DNA of 12,363 nt, from positions 1 through 12,363 of the forward strand of contig JAITTD010000031.1 in the NCBI GenBank assembly GCA_031287245.1. Reading direction: 5' to 3'. Position numbers and translations under genes: made by a program. The notes beneath the pieces are model-generated. The model was not told the DNA's origin. It worked only from the letters and a program-made list of their open reading frames with translations, and ran no database searches. The DNA is from Bacteroidales bacterium (GTDB taxonomy: Bacteria; Bacteroidota; Bacteroidia; Bacteroidales; UBA4181). Below, piece by piece: positions 1 to 6,560 of this stretch (its first letter is position 1; each line of letters begins with the position of its first letter).

Positions 1-643
1 GAATTTTTTGAATACATAAGTTTATATTGAATTTTTTGCAGGCTTGATTAAATTCATCTGTTAGGCGCTCCATAGTTTTGTCTGTTGAAGGAAGGTTACA
101 ATTACTTGCCGAAAATAAATTATATGACCCTTTAAGTGCTTTTTCACTATCACGCAGTGCTTTAAAAATTTCAGTAAATTCATCAATAGTAATGTCTCTA
201 TTACAAAAACAGCCATATATCCTTTTCATCTGTTCCACAAAGGCAATAGGATTAAAATGATACACATACGGCGATTTCGGAAATGGTTTTAAACCTTCAT
301 TTCCGGTGACATCTATATTAATTTTGTCCCAAAAGGACAGTTCTTTTACTTTGGTTTCAATTTCCTTTAGTCTGCTGTCCCGTTTTTGTTTCATTTTGTT
401 TGCCCTTTCATTATTTTTTTCTTGATCTATCAAGGCATCATAAAAATCGTTGATTTCGGCTTTTAAACCGTCCCAATGCGTGTCATACGACCATTCGCTG
501 CGGTGGTAGCATATCAGTTTCGACAGTTTGGTGATTACTGCACGATGATGTACTGCGTTGTAGAAGTTGATTGCATTGTGTTCCGTTTTTCCTGCGGCTT
601 TCCAAAACGCGCCCATGTATCCTGACGTATCTTCCACTTTCAT
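1..643 (-). CDS. Partial hydrolase/effector-like protein (SEW/YHFNP domain followed by GH19-like start), cut by window edge
   Basis: An open frame on the minus strand runs from ATG at 643 off the left edge (214 codons visible). The frame stays open upstream to a TAA at 761-763, so GTG at 676 or TTG at 727 are other possible starts. Visible motifs are GAFWKAAGKTEHNAINFY (11-28), LICYHRSEW (43-51), a Lys/Glu-rich helical stretch (about 73-101), LSFWDKIN (102-109) and SPYVYHFNPIAFVEQM (124-139). From memory, the SEW...FW...HFNP-type order occurs in proteins associated with type VI secretion or phage-like injection systems, often next to lysozyme or chitinase domains. Residues 150-214 (DITIDEFTEIFKAL, then DEFNQACKKFNINLCIQKI) resemble the start of a GH19 chitinase/endolysin fold, which would end beyond the window. 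No signal peptide is visible. The 5' end abuts a repeat array and may be truncated. That the frame is coding is fairly sure; the function is tentative. Confidence 0.6.
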   Translation of the reverse strand, partial: MKVEDTSGYMGAFWKAAGKTEHNAINFYNAVHHRAVITKLSKLICYHRSEWSYDTHWDGLKAEINDFYDALIDQEKNNERANKMKQKRDSRLKEIETKVKELSFWDKINIDVTGNEGLKPFPKSPYVYHFNPIAFVEQMKRIYGCFCNRDITIDEFTEIFKALRDSEKALKGSYNLFSASNCNLPSTDKTMERLTDEFNQACKKFNINLCIQKI

Positions 644-680
644 CCGGTATTTATCCTTTTCCGATTCATTATCCACCGTT

Positions 681-845
681 TTAGGTTTTAGGTTTCGAGT
701 TTTAGGTTTCGAGTTTGGGTTACCCAACTTTAAACCCGAAAAAGTTTTAGGTTTCGAGTTTTAGGTTTCGCGTTTTGGGTTACCCAACTTTAAACCCGAA
801 ACTTTAAACCCGAAACTTTTAAACTTTAAACCCGAAACTTTAAAC
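681..845. repeat. AT-rich repeat array between the oxidoreductase gene and the left-edge gene
   Basis: Two related units, about 59-60 bp apart, each contain TTTTAGGTTTCGAG-type heptamers, then TTGGGTTACCCAA, then ACTTTAAACCCGAA. The 14-mer ACTTTAAACCCGAA occurs exactly at 727-740, 787-800, 801-814 and 823-836, with a partial copy at 837-845. The 18-mer AAACCCGAAACTTTAAAC at 792-809 and 828-845 recurs at 5049-5066 on the other side of the oxidoreductase gene, so this is a dispersed family. The array fills almost the whole gap between the two minus-strand genes. No gene is convincing here. Confidence 0.85.
715..787. terminator. Pair of short hairpins downstream of the oxidoreductase gene, possible terminator or 3' processing site
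   Basis: TTGGG-TTA-CCCAA occurs at 715-727 and again at 775-787. Each can form a 5-bp stem with a 3-base loop on either strand. They lie 60-135 bases past the stop of the minus-strand oxidoreductase gene, where a transcript end is expected. There is no clean U tract after the stems, so a classical intrinsic terminator is not shown; the role is inferred from position. Confidence 0.25.
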
Positions 846-849
846 TTTT

Positions 850-3800
850 TTAATTCGTTCCTGCCAACTTTTTGTAGCCGTTGTAGCGCCATTTGGCGTT
901 GGCTTCGGCTGCTTGGAACAGTTCGGTTGCTTCGGCGGGGAACTGCTTTTTTAGCGAGGAATAGCGCACTTCGCTGAGGATAAAGTCTTGAAACTTCGTC
1001 CAGTCAGGCTCTTTGGAGTCGAGTTGGAAGGGATTTTGCCCTGCGGCTTCCAAAGCGGGATTGAAGCGGTAAGTGTGCCAGTATCCGCATTCTACGGCGA
1101 GTTTTTGCTGCGCTTGCGTCTTGCCCATACCTGCTCGCAGTCCGTGCGCGATACAGGGCGAATAGGCGATGATGAGCGACGGACCGTCATAGGCTTCCGC
1201 CTCTTTCAGCGCTTTGAGGTATTGCATCTGGTTGGCGCCCATCGCCACCTGTGCCACATACACATAACCGTAACTCATCGCCATCATTCCGAGGTCTTTC
1301 TTGCGAACGCGCTTGCCCGAGGCTGCAAATTTCGCCACAGCGCCCACCGGCGTTGATTTCGATGCCTGACCGCCTGTGTTAGAATACACTTCGGTGTCGA
1401 GCACCAGCACATTCACGTTTTCGCCCGATGCCAGCACGTGGTCCAAGCCGCCGTAGCCGATGTCGTAAGCCCAGCCGTCGCCGCCCATAATCCAGATGGA
1501 TTTTTTGATGAGATACTGGCGCAGTTCGAGAATTTCCCTGCAATACGTGCAATCGCATTTTTCGGCAAGCGGGATGAGCGTGTCGGTCGCTTTTTTGCTG
1601 TCGGCTGCCGTGTCGGCTACTTTCCATGCTTCAAAAGCGGCTTTCAGTTCGTCTGAACATTTGCCTGCTGCTATCGCTTCGTCCATCAGGCGGGCGATGC
1701 GTTCGCGCATTTTCTCCACGCCGGTTGCCATTCCCAAACCATATTCGGCGTTGTCTTCAAACAGCGAGTTGCCCCACGACGGACCTTTGCCTTCCGCATT
1801 TTTGCAATAAGGCGTGGCAGGCGCTGAGCCGCTGTAAATGGACGAGCAACCGGTGGCGTTGGCAATCATCATACGGTCGCCAAACAGTTGAGAGATGAGT
1901 TTCACGTAAGGTGTTTCGCCGCAACCTGCACAGGCGCCCGAAAATTCAAACAGCGGTTGCGAAAACTGGCTGTTTTTCACGTTTTGGTCTTTCGGCGCAA
2001 TCGTGTCCTTGTAGGTGATGTTCGCCACAGCGTAATCCCACACTTTCTGCTGAGGCATTTGCGATTCGAGGCTTTCCATCTTCAACGCTTTGTTGCCACG
2101 GTTGCCCGGACATACGTCCACGCAGTTGCCGCAGCCGGTGCAGTCAAGCGGACTCACCTGCTGGCGAAATTCAAGCCCTTCAAAGGTTTTCTGCGGAATA
2201 GCCGATATAGTGGCGGTGTCGGAGGGCAAACCTGCCTTTTCCTGCGCTGTGATGAGGAACGGACGGATGGCAGCGTGCGGACAGATGTACGAACACTGGT
2301 TACACTGGATACAGTTTGCCGAGATCCACTCAGGTACGTTCACTGCGATGCCTCGCTTCTCGTATGCAGCCGTCCCTTGCGGGAAAGTGCCGTCTTCGCA
2401 TCCCACGAAAGTGCTTACCGGAAGGTCGTCGCCCTGCTGCGCGTTGATGGGGTCCACCACTTTGCGGACAAATTCGGGGCGTGTCTGGTCAATGGGCGCT
2501 ACATCGGCTTCGGGGTCAAGTTTCGACCACGCGGGGTCAACGGGCACTTTCGTGACTTCGCCGCCACGATCTACCGCAGCATTGTTCATATTCACGATTT
2601 CTTCGCCCTTCTTGCCGTATGATTTCAGGTTGGCGGCTTTCATCGCGTTGACAGCCGTTTCGTAAGGAATGACACCCGAAATCTTGAAAAATGTCGATTG
2701 CAGAATGGTGTTGGTGCGCTGGCTGCCCAAACCGACCTCTTCGGCTATCGTGATAGCATCAATGATATAAAGCGATATGTCGTTGTCTGCCAAATACTTC
2801 TTGATTTTGTTGGGAAGGCGTTCTGCGGTGCCTGCGGCGTCCCATTTGCTGTTGAGCAGGAAAGTTCCGCCTTTGCGCAAGCCTTTCAACACATCATACT
2901 GACGCAAATAGGGGAACACGTGACAAGCCACGAAATCGGGAGTGTTCACGAGGTAGGGCGAGCGAATGGGCGAATCGCCGAAACGCAGGTGCGAAATGGT
3001 GATACCGCCTGTTTTCTTGGAATCGTAGGCAAAATACGCCTGACAGTACTTGTCGGTGCTGTCGCCGATGATTTTGATGGAGTTTTTGTTGGCGCCCACT
3101 GTGCCGTCGCCGCCGATGCCGAAAAATTTCGCCTGAAAGGTGCCTTTGGGTGTGATGTTGACTTCGGGCAAGGCAGGCAGCGAGAGGAAAGTAACGTCAT
3201 CGACAATGCCGATGGTGAAGCCGTGCTTCGGTTCGCTGGCTGCGAGATTTTTGTACACCGCGAGGATATGCGCCGGAGTGGTGTCTTTCGACGAAAGTCC
3301 GTAGCGACCGCCCACAATAATCGGCTTTTTGGCGACAGGGATGTCCTTGCAGGCAGCAAAGGCTTCTACAACGTCCAAATAGAGCGGATCGCCGTTAGCG
3401 CCCGGCTCTTTTGTCCTGTCCAGCACGCAAATACGCTTTACGCTGCTCGGAATGACTTTGCCGAGGTACTTTACAGAGAACGGGCGGTACAAGTGTACGC
3501 TTATCAAACCCACTTTCTCGCCGTTGGCGGTCAGGTAATCAATCGTTTCTTTGATGGTGTCGGTAATGGAGCCGATGGCGATGATGATATTTTCTGCGAA
3601 TGGGTCTCCATAATAAGTAAAAGGGTGGTATTCGCGACCGGTTATCTTATTGATTTCCTGCATATATGCTTCCACTTGGTCGGGCAGGTCAAGGTAGAAC
3701 TTGTTGGCTGCTTCGCGCGACTGGAAATAGATGTCGGGATTCTGCGCTGTGCCTCGTGTGACGGGATGTTCTGGGTTGAGCGCCCGTTCGCGGAACGCTT

Positions 3801-4407
3801 GCAGGGCTTTGCGGTCAATCAATGCGCCAAGCGCCGCGCTGTTGATGTCCTCCACCTTCTGTATCTCGTGCGAGGTGCGGAATCCGTCGAAGAAATGAAG
3901 GAAAGGCACCCGCGATTGGATGGCAGTGAGATGTGCCACAGCCGCCAAATCCATCACTTCCTGCACACTCCCGGTGGCAAGCATGGCAAAACCCGTTTGC
4001 CGCGTGCTCATCACGTCGCTATGGTCGCCAAAGATGGACAGCGCCTGAGCAGCAAGGCTTCGCGCCGATACGTGAAACACGCCGGGCAGCAACTCGCCGG
4101 AAATTTTGTACATATTGGGAATCATCAGGAGCAAACCCTGCGACGCCGTAAACGTGGACGTCAGCGCGCCCGACTGCAACGAGCCGTGCACAGCGCCCGC
4201 AGCGCCTGCCTCACTCTGCATTTCCACTACTTTCACTGTTTCGTTGAACAGATTTTTCTTGCCCCTGGCTGCCCATTCGTCCACATACTCAGCCATCGTC
4301 GATGACGGCGTAATGGGGTAAATAGCAGCCACTTCGCTGAACAAATAAGCGACATGCGCCGCGGCATAATTGCCGTCACAAGTTACGTACTTTCCTTCTT
4401 TTGCCAT
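850..4407 (-). CDS. nifJ: Pyruvate:ferredoxin (flavodoxin) oxidoreductase, single-chain
   Basis: This 1185-residue enzyme oxidatively decarboxylates pyruvate with CoA to acetyl-CoA and CO2, reducing ferredoxin or flavodoxin; it is cytosolic and typical of anaerobes. The length matches single-chain PFORs. Domains in order are: the N-terminal pyruvate-binding domain with PITPSSTMAE (31-40) and TSTFTASQG (83-91); domain II (about 260-370); the gamma domain with GIGGDGTVGAN (430-440); an EKR-type linker; and a dicluster ferredoxin domain with C699/702/705/709 and C756/759/762/766. The C-terminal TPP domain has GGDGWAYDIG (975-984) and a Mg-binding stretch around 1004-1012. Cys826, 829, 854 and 1085 fit the ligands of the proximal 4Fe-4S cluster. 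The start is the ATG after an AT-rich leader, 35 bases past the -7 box. The gene stands alone between two repeat regions. No frameshift or missing ligand is seen. Confidence 0.97.
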   Translation of the reverse strand: MAKEGKYVTCDGNYAAAHVAYLFSEVAAIYPITPSSTMAEYVDEWAARGKKNLFNETVKVVEMQSEAGAAGAVHGSLQSGALTSTFTASQGLLLMIPNMYKISGELLPGVFHVSARSLAAQALSIFGDHSDVMSTRQTGFAMLATGSVQEVMDLAAVAHLTAIQSRVPFLHFFDGFRTSHEIQKVEDINSAALGALIDRKALQAFRERALNPEHPVTRGTAQNPDIYFQSREAANKFYLDLPDQVEAYMQEINKITGREYHPFTYYGDPFAENIIIAIGSITDTIKETIDYLTANGEKVGLISVHLYRPFSVKYLGKVIPSSVKRICVLDRTKEPGANGDPLYLDVVEAFAACKDIPVAKKPIIVGGRYGLSSKDTTPAHILAVYKNLAASEPKHGFTIGIVDDVTFLSLPALPEVNITPKGTFQAKFFGIGGDGTVGANKNSIKIIGDSTDKYCQAYFAYDSKKTGGITISHLRFGDSPIRSPYLVNTPDFVACHVFPYLRQYDVLKGLRKGGTFLLNSKWDAAGTAERLPNKIKKYLADNDISLYIIDAITIAEEVGLGSQRTNTILQSTFFKISGVIPYETAVNAMKAANLKSYGKKGEEIVNMNNAAVDRGGEVTKVPVDPAWSKLDPEADVAPIDQTRPEFVRKVVDPINAQQGDDLPVSTFVGCEDGTFPQGTAAYEKRGIAVNVPEWISANCIQCNQCSYICPHAAIRPFLITAQEKAGLPSDTATISAIPQKTFEGLEFRQQVSPLDCTGCGNCVDVCPGNRGNKALKMESLESQMPQQKVWDYAVANITYKDTIAPKDQNVKNSQFSQPLFEFSGACAGCGETPYVKLISQLFGDRMMIANATGCSSIYSGSAPATPYCKNAEGKGPSWGNSLFEDNAEYGLGMATGVEKMRERIARLMDEAIAAGKCSDELKAAFEAWKVADTAADSKKATDTLIPLAEKCDCTYCREILELRQYLIKKSIWIMGGDGWAYDIGYGGLDHVLASGENVNVLVLDTEVYSNTGGQASKSTPVGAVAKFAASGKRVRKKDLGMMAMSYGYVYVAQVAMGANQMQYLKALKEAEAYDGPSLIIAYSPCIAHGLRAGMGKTQAQQKLAVECGYWHTYRFNPALEAAGQNPFQLDSKEPDWTKFQDFILSEVRYSSLKKQFPAEATELFQAAEANAKWRYNGYKKLAGTN

Positions 4408-4442
4408 ATTTATGCTTTTTAAATAACGTTTCTAAATTTTCG

Positions 4443-4472
4443 CAAAAGTAGGATTTTTTTTTTGAATGACAA
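4443..4472 (-). promoter_or_regulatory. Bacteroidetes-type promoter for the oxidoreductase gene
   Basis: On the minus strand, TTG (complement of 4470-4472) is followed by exactly 19 bases and then TACTTTTG (complement of 4443-4450). This matches the TTTG-N19-TAnnTTTG architecture of the primary sigma factor in Bacteroidetes. The spacer contains a run of ten A residues. Transcription would start near 4436, giving a leader of about 30 bases before the ATG at 4407. The leader is AT-rich and lacks a strong Shine-Dalgarno sequence, as is usual in this phylum. Confidence 0.75.
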
Positions 4473-4482
4473 TGGAAAAATT

Positions 4483-4544
4483 ACGGACAAACGGAAGAAC
4501 GGACAAACGGAGGAACGGAAGAATGTTTCGTGTTTCGTGTTTCG
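4483..4544. repeat. Two adjacent short tandem repeats (16-bp and 7-bp units)
   Basis: ACGGACAAACGGAAGA (4483-4498) is followed by ACGGACAAACGGAGGA (4499-4514), one mismatch in sixteen, and a half copy at 4515-4522. Directly after come three exact heptamers TGTTTCG at 4524-4530, 4531-4537 and 4538-4544. The next bases, TTTCGAACTCAAAACTTT (4540-4557), match 5017-5034 in 17 of 18 positions, linking this spot to the repeat family seen elsewhere in the window. The tract lies just upstream of the oxidoreductase promoter. Confidence 0.8.
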
Positions 4545-4602
4545 AACTCAAAACTTTGGCAAACGAAATAAATAATTTATAAAACAATGCGTATCGAACA
4601 AA

Positions 4603-4756
4603 TTTCCCGTAGGGAAAACATATCAATAGAAAAATTGTTTCCCAACGCACCAAAACCTCGTAGAGGTTTCACATTCTTTGATTGTGAATCTCCTACGGAG
4701 AATGGTGTTGAGGGGGGGTATAGCGTATTCTATTGATATGGAAGCCCTGACGGGCT
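4603..4756. repeat. Nested palindrome element bounded by a 13-bp perfect inverted repeat
   Basis: CATATCAATAGAA (4619-4631) and its exact reverse complement (4728-4740) enclose 96 bases. Inside are AAACCTC-GTA-GAGGTTT (4653-4669) and TCTCC-TAC-GGAGA (4689-4701). CAACGCACC (4643-4651) can also pair imperfectly with GGTGTTG (4704-4710). Just outside are TTTCCC-GTA-GGGAAA (4603-4617) and AGCCC-TGAC-GGGCT (4743-4756). Three of the small palindromes share a GTA/TAC centre. No open frame of note lies inside. It could be a MITE-like or REP-like mobile repeat, or a structured RNA; the sequence alone does not decide. Confidence 0.7.
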
Positions 4757-4808
4757 ATCAATCCGTTATATCTTATTTATTTCGTATCCCTTAATCGGAT
4801 TCAATTTC

Positions 4809-4887
4809 GTCGAAACGTTTTATCCAAAACGTCTCAACGTTTTCAGGAAATCGTCTCAACGTTTTCAGGAAATCGTCTTGACGTTTT
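4809..4887. repeat. 22-bp tandem repeat, about 3.5 copies
   Basis: Two identical 22-base units begin at 4831 and 4853, each starting GTCTCAACGTTTTCAGG. A degenerate unit precedes them at 4809-4830 (GTCGAAACGTTTTATCC) and a partial one follows at 4875-4887 (GTCTTGACGTTTT). Every copy keeps ACGTTTT at the same phase, one copy per two helical turns. There are no spacers, so this is not CRISPR. It could be a protein-binding array or simple slippage; it sits about 280 bases upstream of the promoter of the downstream operon. Confidence 0.85.
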
Positions 4888-4920
4888 TTGCTTCTTTGCG
4901 CCCCTTGTGAAACACAAAAA

Positions 4921-5109
4921 AATCCACTTTTAGGCTAAATCTTTTTTTGAGGTATTATGATGCCCGAAGGGCTTGATTTTCATAACCGCAGGCGAGCGAA
5001 GCGTTGCCTGCGGCAGTTTCGACCTCAAAACTTTAAACCTTAAACTCAAAACCCGAAACTTTAAACTCCAGCCCTTCGGGCATGCCCCTCAAAAAAGAAT
5101 CCACTTTTA
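4921..5109. mobile_element. Hairpin-rich MITE-like element flanked by 12-bp direct repeats
   Basis: AATCCACTTTTA occurs at 4921-4932 and 5098-5109 and flanks a 165-base interior, resembling a target-site duplication. Inside, CTTTTTTTGAGG (4941-4952) pairs with CCTCAAAAAAG (5087-5097) apart from one extra T. ATGCCCGAAGGGCT (4960-4973) is the exact reverse complement of 5070-5083. A central hairpin has CCGCAGGC (4986-4993) and GCCTGCGG (5006-5013). The stretch 5017-5066 carries the dispersed ACTTTAAAC/CCCGAAAC repeats, including the 18-mer also found at 792-809 and 828-845. No transposase is present. Non-autonomous mobility is inferred; a structured intergenic repeat is the alternative. Confidence 0.5.
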
Positions 5110-5115
5110 TTCCAT

Positions 5116-5146
5116 TTTGAAATTATGCTAAAATAACCTACTTTTG
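5116..5146 (+). promoter_or_regulatory. Bacteroidetes-type promoter for the mutase-kinase-gldB operon
   Basis: TTTG at 5116-5119, a 19-base spacer, and TACTTTTG at 5139-5146 match the Bacteroidetes primary promoter consensus at both boxes. The ATG follows 19 bases after the -7 box, so the leader would be only about a dozen bases, containing AAAAAAAGAGGT immediately before the start. It lies 6 bases past the right-hand direct repeat of the MITE-like element. Confidence 0.75.
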
Positions 5147-5165
5147 TGGCCTTAAAAAAAGAGGT

Positions 5166-6560
5166 ATGACGTTGATAAAATCCATTTCAGGAATACGCGG
5201 TACTATTGGAGGAGAGCCGGGTAAAGGACTTACGCCATCCGATATTGTACGTTTTACGGCTGCTTATTGCGTGTGGGCAAAGGAACAGGCTGTCAACAAA
5301 GGCCATCTTGGAAAACTCAAAATCGTTACAGGACGTGATGCACGTATTTCGGGGCAAATGGTCAGGCAGATAGTTGTCGGCACTTTGACCGGCATGGGCG
5401 TTGATGTAACGGATATCGATCTTGCCACCACGCCTACCGTAGAAATGGCGGTAGTTGCCGAAAAAGCACAGGGCGGACTGATTCTCACCGCCAGCCACAA
5501 CCCCAAACAGTGGAACGCATTGAAACTGCTCAACAGCGATGGCGAATTTCTAAGCAACAGCGACGGTCAAGCCGTGCTCGCCATAGCCGACAGCGACAGT
5601 TTTTCTTTTGCAGAAGTAGATAACTTAGGGACAGTGGAGCAAAAAGACTATACGCAATATCATATCGACCGAGTGCTTGCGTTGCCGCTGACCGACGTCA
5701 ACGCCATCCGCGCCAGAAAGTTCAAAGTGACCATAGACGCTGTCAATTCTGTGGGCGGCATCGTCATTCCCCGTCTGTTGAAGGCGCTGGGAGTGGCAGA
5801 AACAGTGGAAATCAACTGCACACCCAACGGTCAGTTTCCACACAATCCCGAACCCCTGCCCGAACATTTGACGGAAATATCGGAAGTAACCCGAGCAAAA
5901 GGCGCTGACGCAGGTTTTGTTGTTGACCCGGATGTGGACCGTTTAGCGATTATCAACGAAGACGGAAGTATGTTCGGCGAAGAATACACGCTTGTGGCGG
6001 TGGCTGACTATGTGCTGAGCCATCAACGCGGCAATACCGCATCCAACCTGTCGTCATCGCGTGCCTTGCGGGATGTGACTGTGGAAAAAGGCGGACAATA
6101 TACGGCTGCCGCTGTGGGCGAAGTCAATGTGGTGGCAGCGATGAAAACCAATCAGGCAGTGATTGGCGGCGAAGGCAACGGAGGCGTCATCTTTCCCGAA
6201 CTTCACTACGGGCGCGATGCACTTGTGGGGATAGCCCTGTTTCTTTCCCATCTGGCAAAATCAGGCAAAAAATGTTCGCAGTTGAGAGCCAAATATCCGG
6301 TGTATTTCATGTCAAAAAACAAAATAGAATTGAACGCCGGTGTGGATGTGGACGGCATCTTGGAGAAAATCAAAAAACAGTATGCCAACGAGCAAATCAA
6401 CGATGTGGACGGCGTAAAAATAGATTTTGCCGAGGAATGGGTTCATTTGCGAAAATCAAACACCGAGCCGGTGATCCGCATTTATGCCGAAAGCAAAAGC
6501 AAAGAACGCGCAGATGAATTGTCTCGAAAAATAATCCAAAATATAAAAGAAACGTGCTAA
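5166..6560 (+). CDS. glmM: Phosphoglucosamine mutase-type phosphohexomutase
   Basis: The 464-residue cytosolic enzyme belongs to the alpha-D-phosphohexomutase superfamily. It most likely converts glucosamine-6-phosphate to glucosamine-1-phosphate for UDP-GlcNAc, the precursor of peptidoglycan and LPS. The four hallmark loops are present: the phosphoserine loop TASHNP with catalytic Ser110; the metal loop DPDVDR (254-259); the sugar loop GGEGNGG (334-340); and the phosphate-binding loop RKSNTEP (429-435). The start is supported by SISGIRGTIGG at residues 6-16, a conserved N-terminal motif. The sugar loop differs from the GEQSGH form of classical bacterial GlmM and is closer to that of archaeal-type mutases, so phosphoglucomutase or phosphomannomutase activity cannot be excluded. 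It is the first gene of an operon; its TAA directly abuts the ATG of the next gene. Confidence 0.87.
   Translation: MTLIKSISGIRGTIGGEPGKGLTPSDIVRFTAAYCVWAKEQAVNKGHLGKLKIVTGRDARISGQMVRQIVVGTLTGMGVDVTDIDLATTPTVEMAVVAEKAQGGLILTASHNPKQWNALKLLNSDGEFLSNSDGQAVLAIADSDSFSFAEVDNLGTVEQKDYTQYHIDRVLALPLTDVNAIRARKFKVTIDAVNSVGGIVIPRLLKALGVAETVEINCTPNGQFPHNPEPLPEHLTEISEVTRAKGADAGFVVDPDVDRLAIINEDGSMFGEEYTLVAVADYVLSHQRGNTASNLSSSRALRDVTVEKGGQYTAAAVGEVNVVAAMKTNQAVIGGEGNGGVIFPELHYGRDALVGIALFLSHLAKSGKKCSQLRAKYPVYFMSKNKIELNAGVDVDGILEKIKKQYANEQINDVDGVKIDFAEEWVHLRKSNTEPVIRIYAESKSKERADELSRKIIQNIKETC

Noticed and set aside
681..790. Telomere-like TTTTAGG repeats
   Set aside because: The heptamers alternate with TTTCGAG and continue into unrelated modules; the region is internal to the sequence, so a chromosome end is not supported.
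2698..4305. Long open frame (535 codons) on the plus strand inside the oxidoreductase gene
   Set aside because: It lies antisense to a fully convincing PFOR with all cluster ligands. The protein shows no recognisable domain and is best explained as a codon-bias shadow.
4432..4653. 73-codon minus-strand frame upstream of the oxidoreductase
   Set aside because: It covers the promoter and the short tandem repeats; its sequence is repeat-derived and hydrophobic by base composition only.
4809..4887. CRISPR array
   Set aside because: The 22-bp units are directly adjacent with no unique spacers, and no cas gene is in the window.
4957..5043. 28-codon plus-strand frame starting MMPEGLDFHNRR
   Set aside because: It lies entirely within the inverted-repeat element and reads hairpin and repeat DNA, with no independent support.
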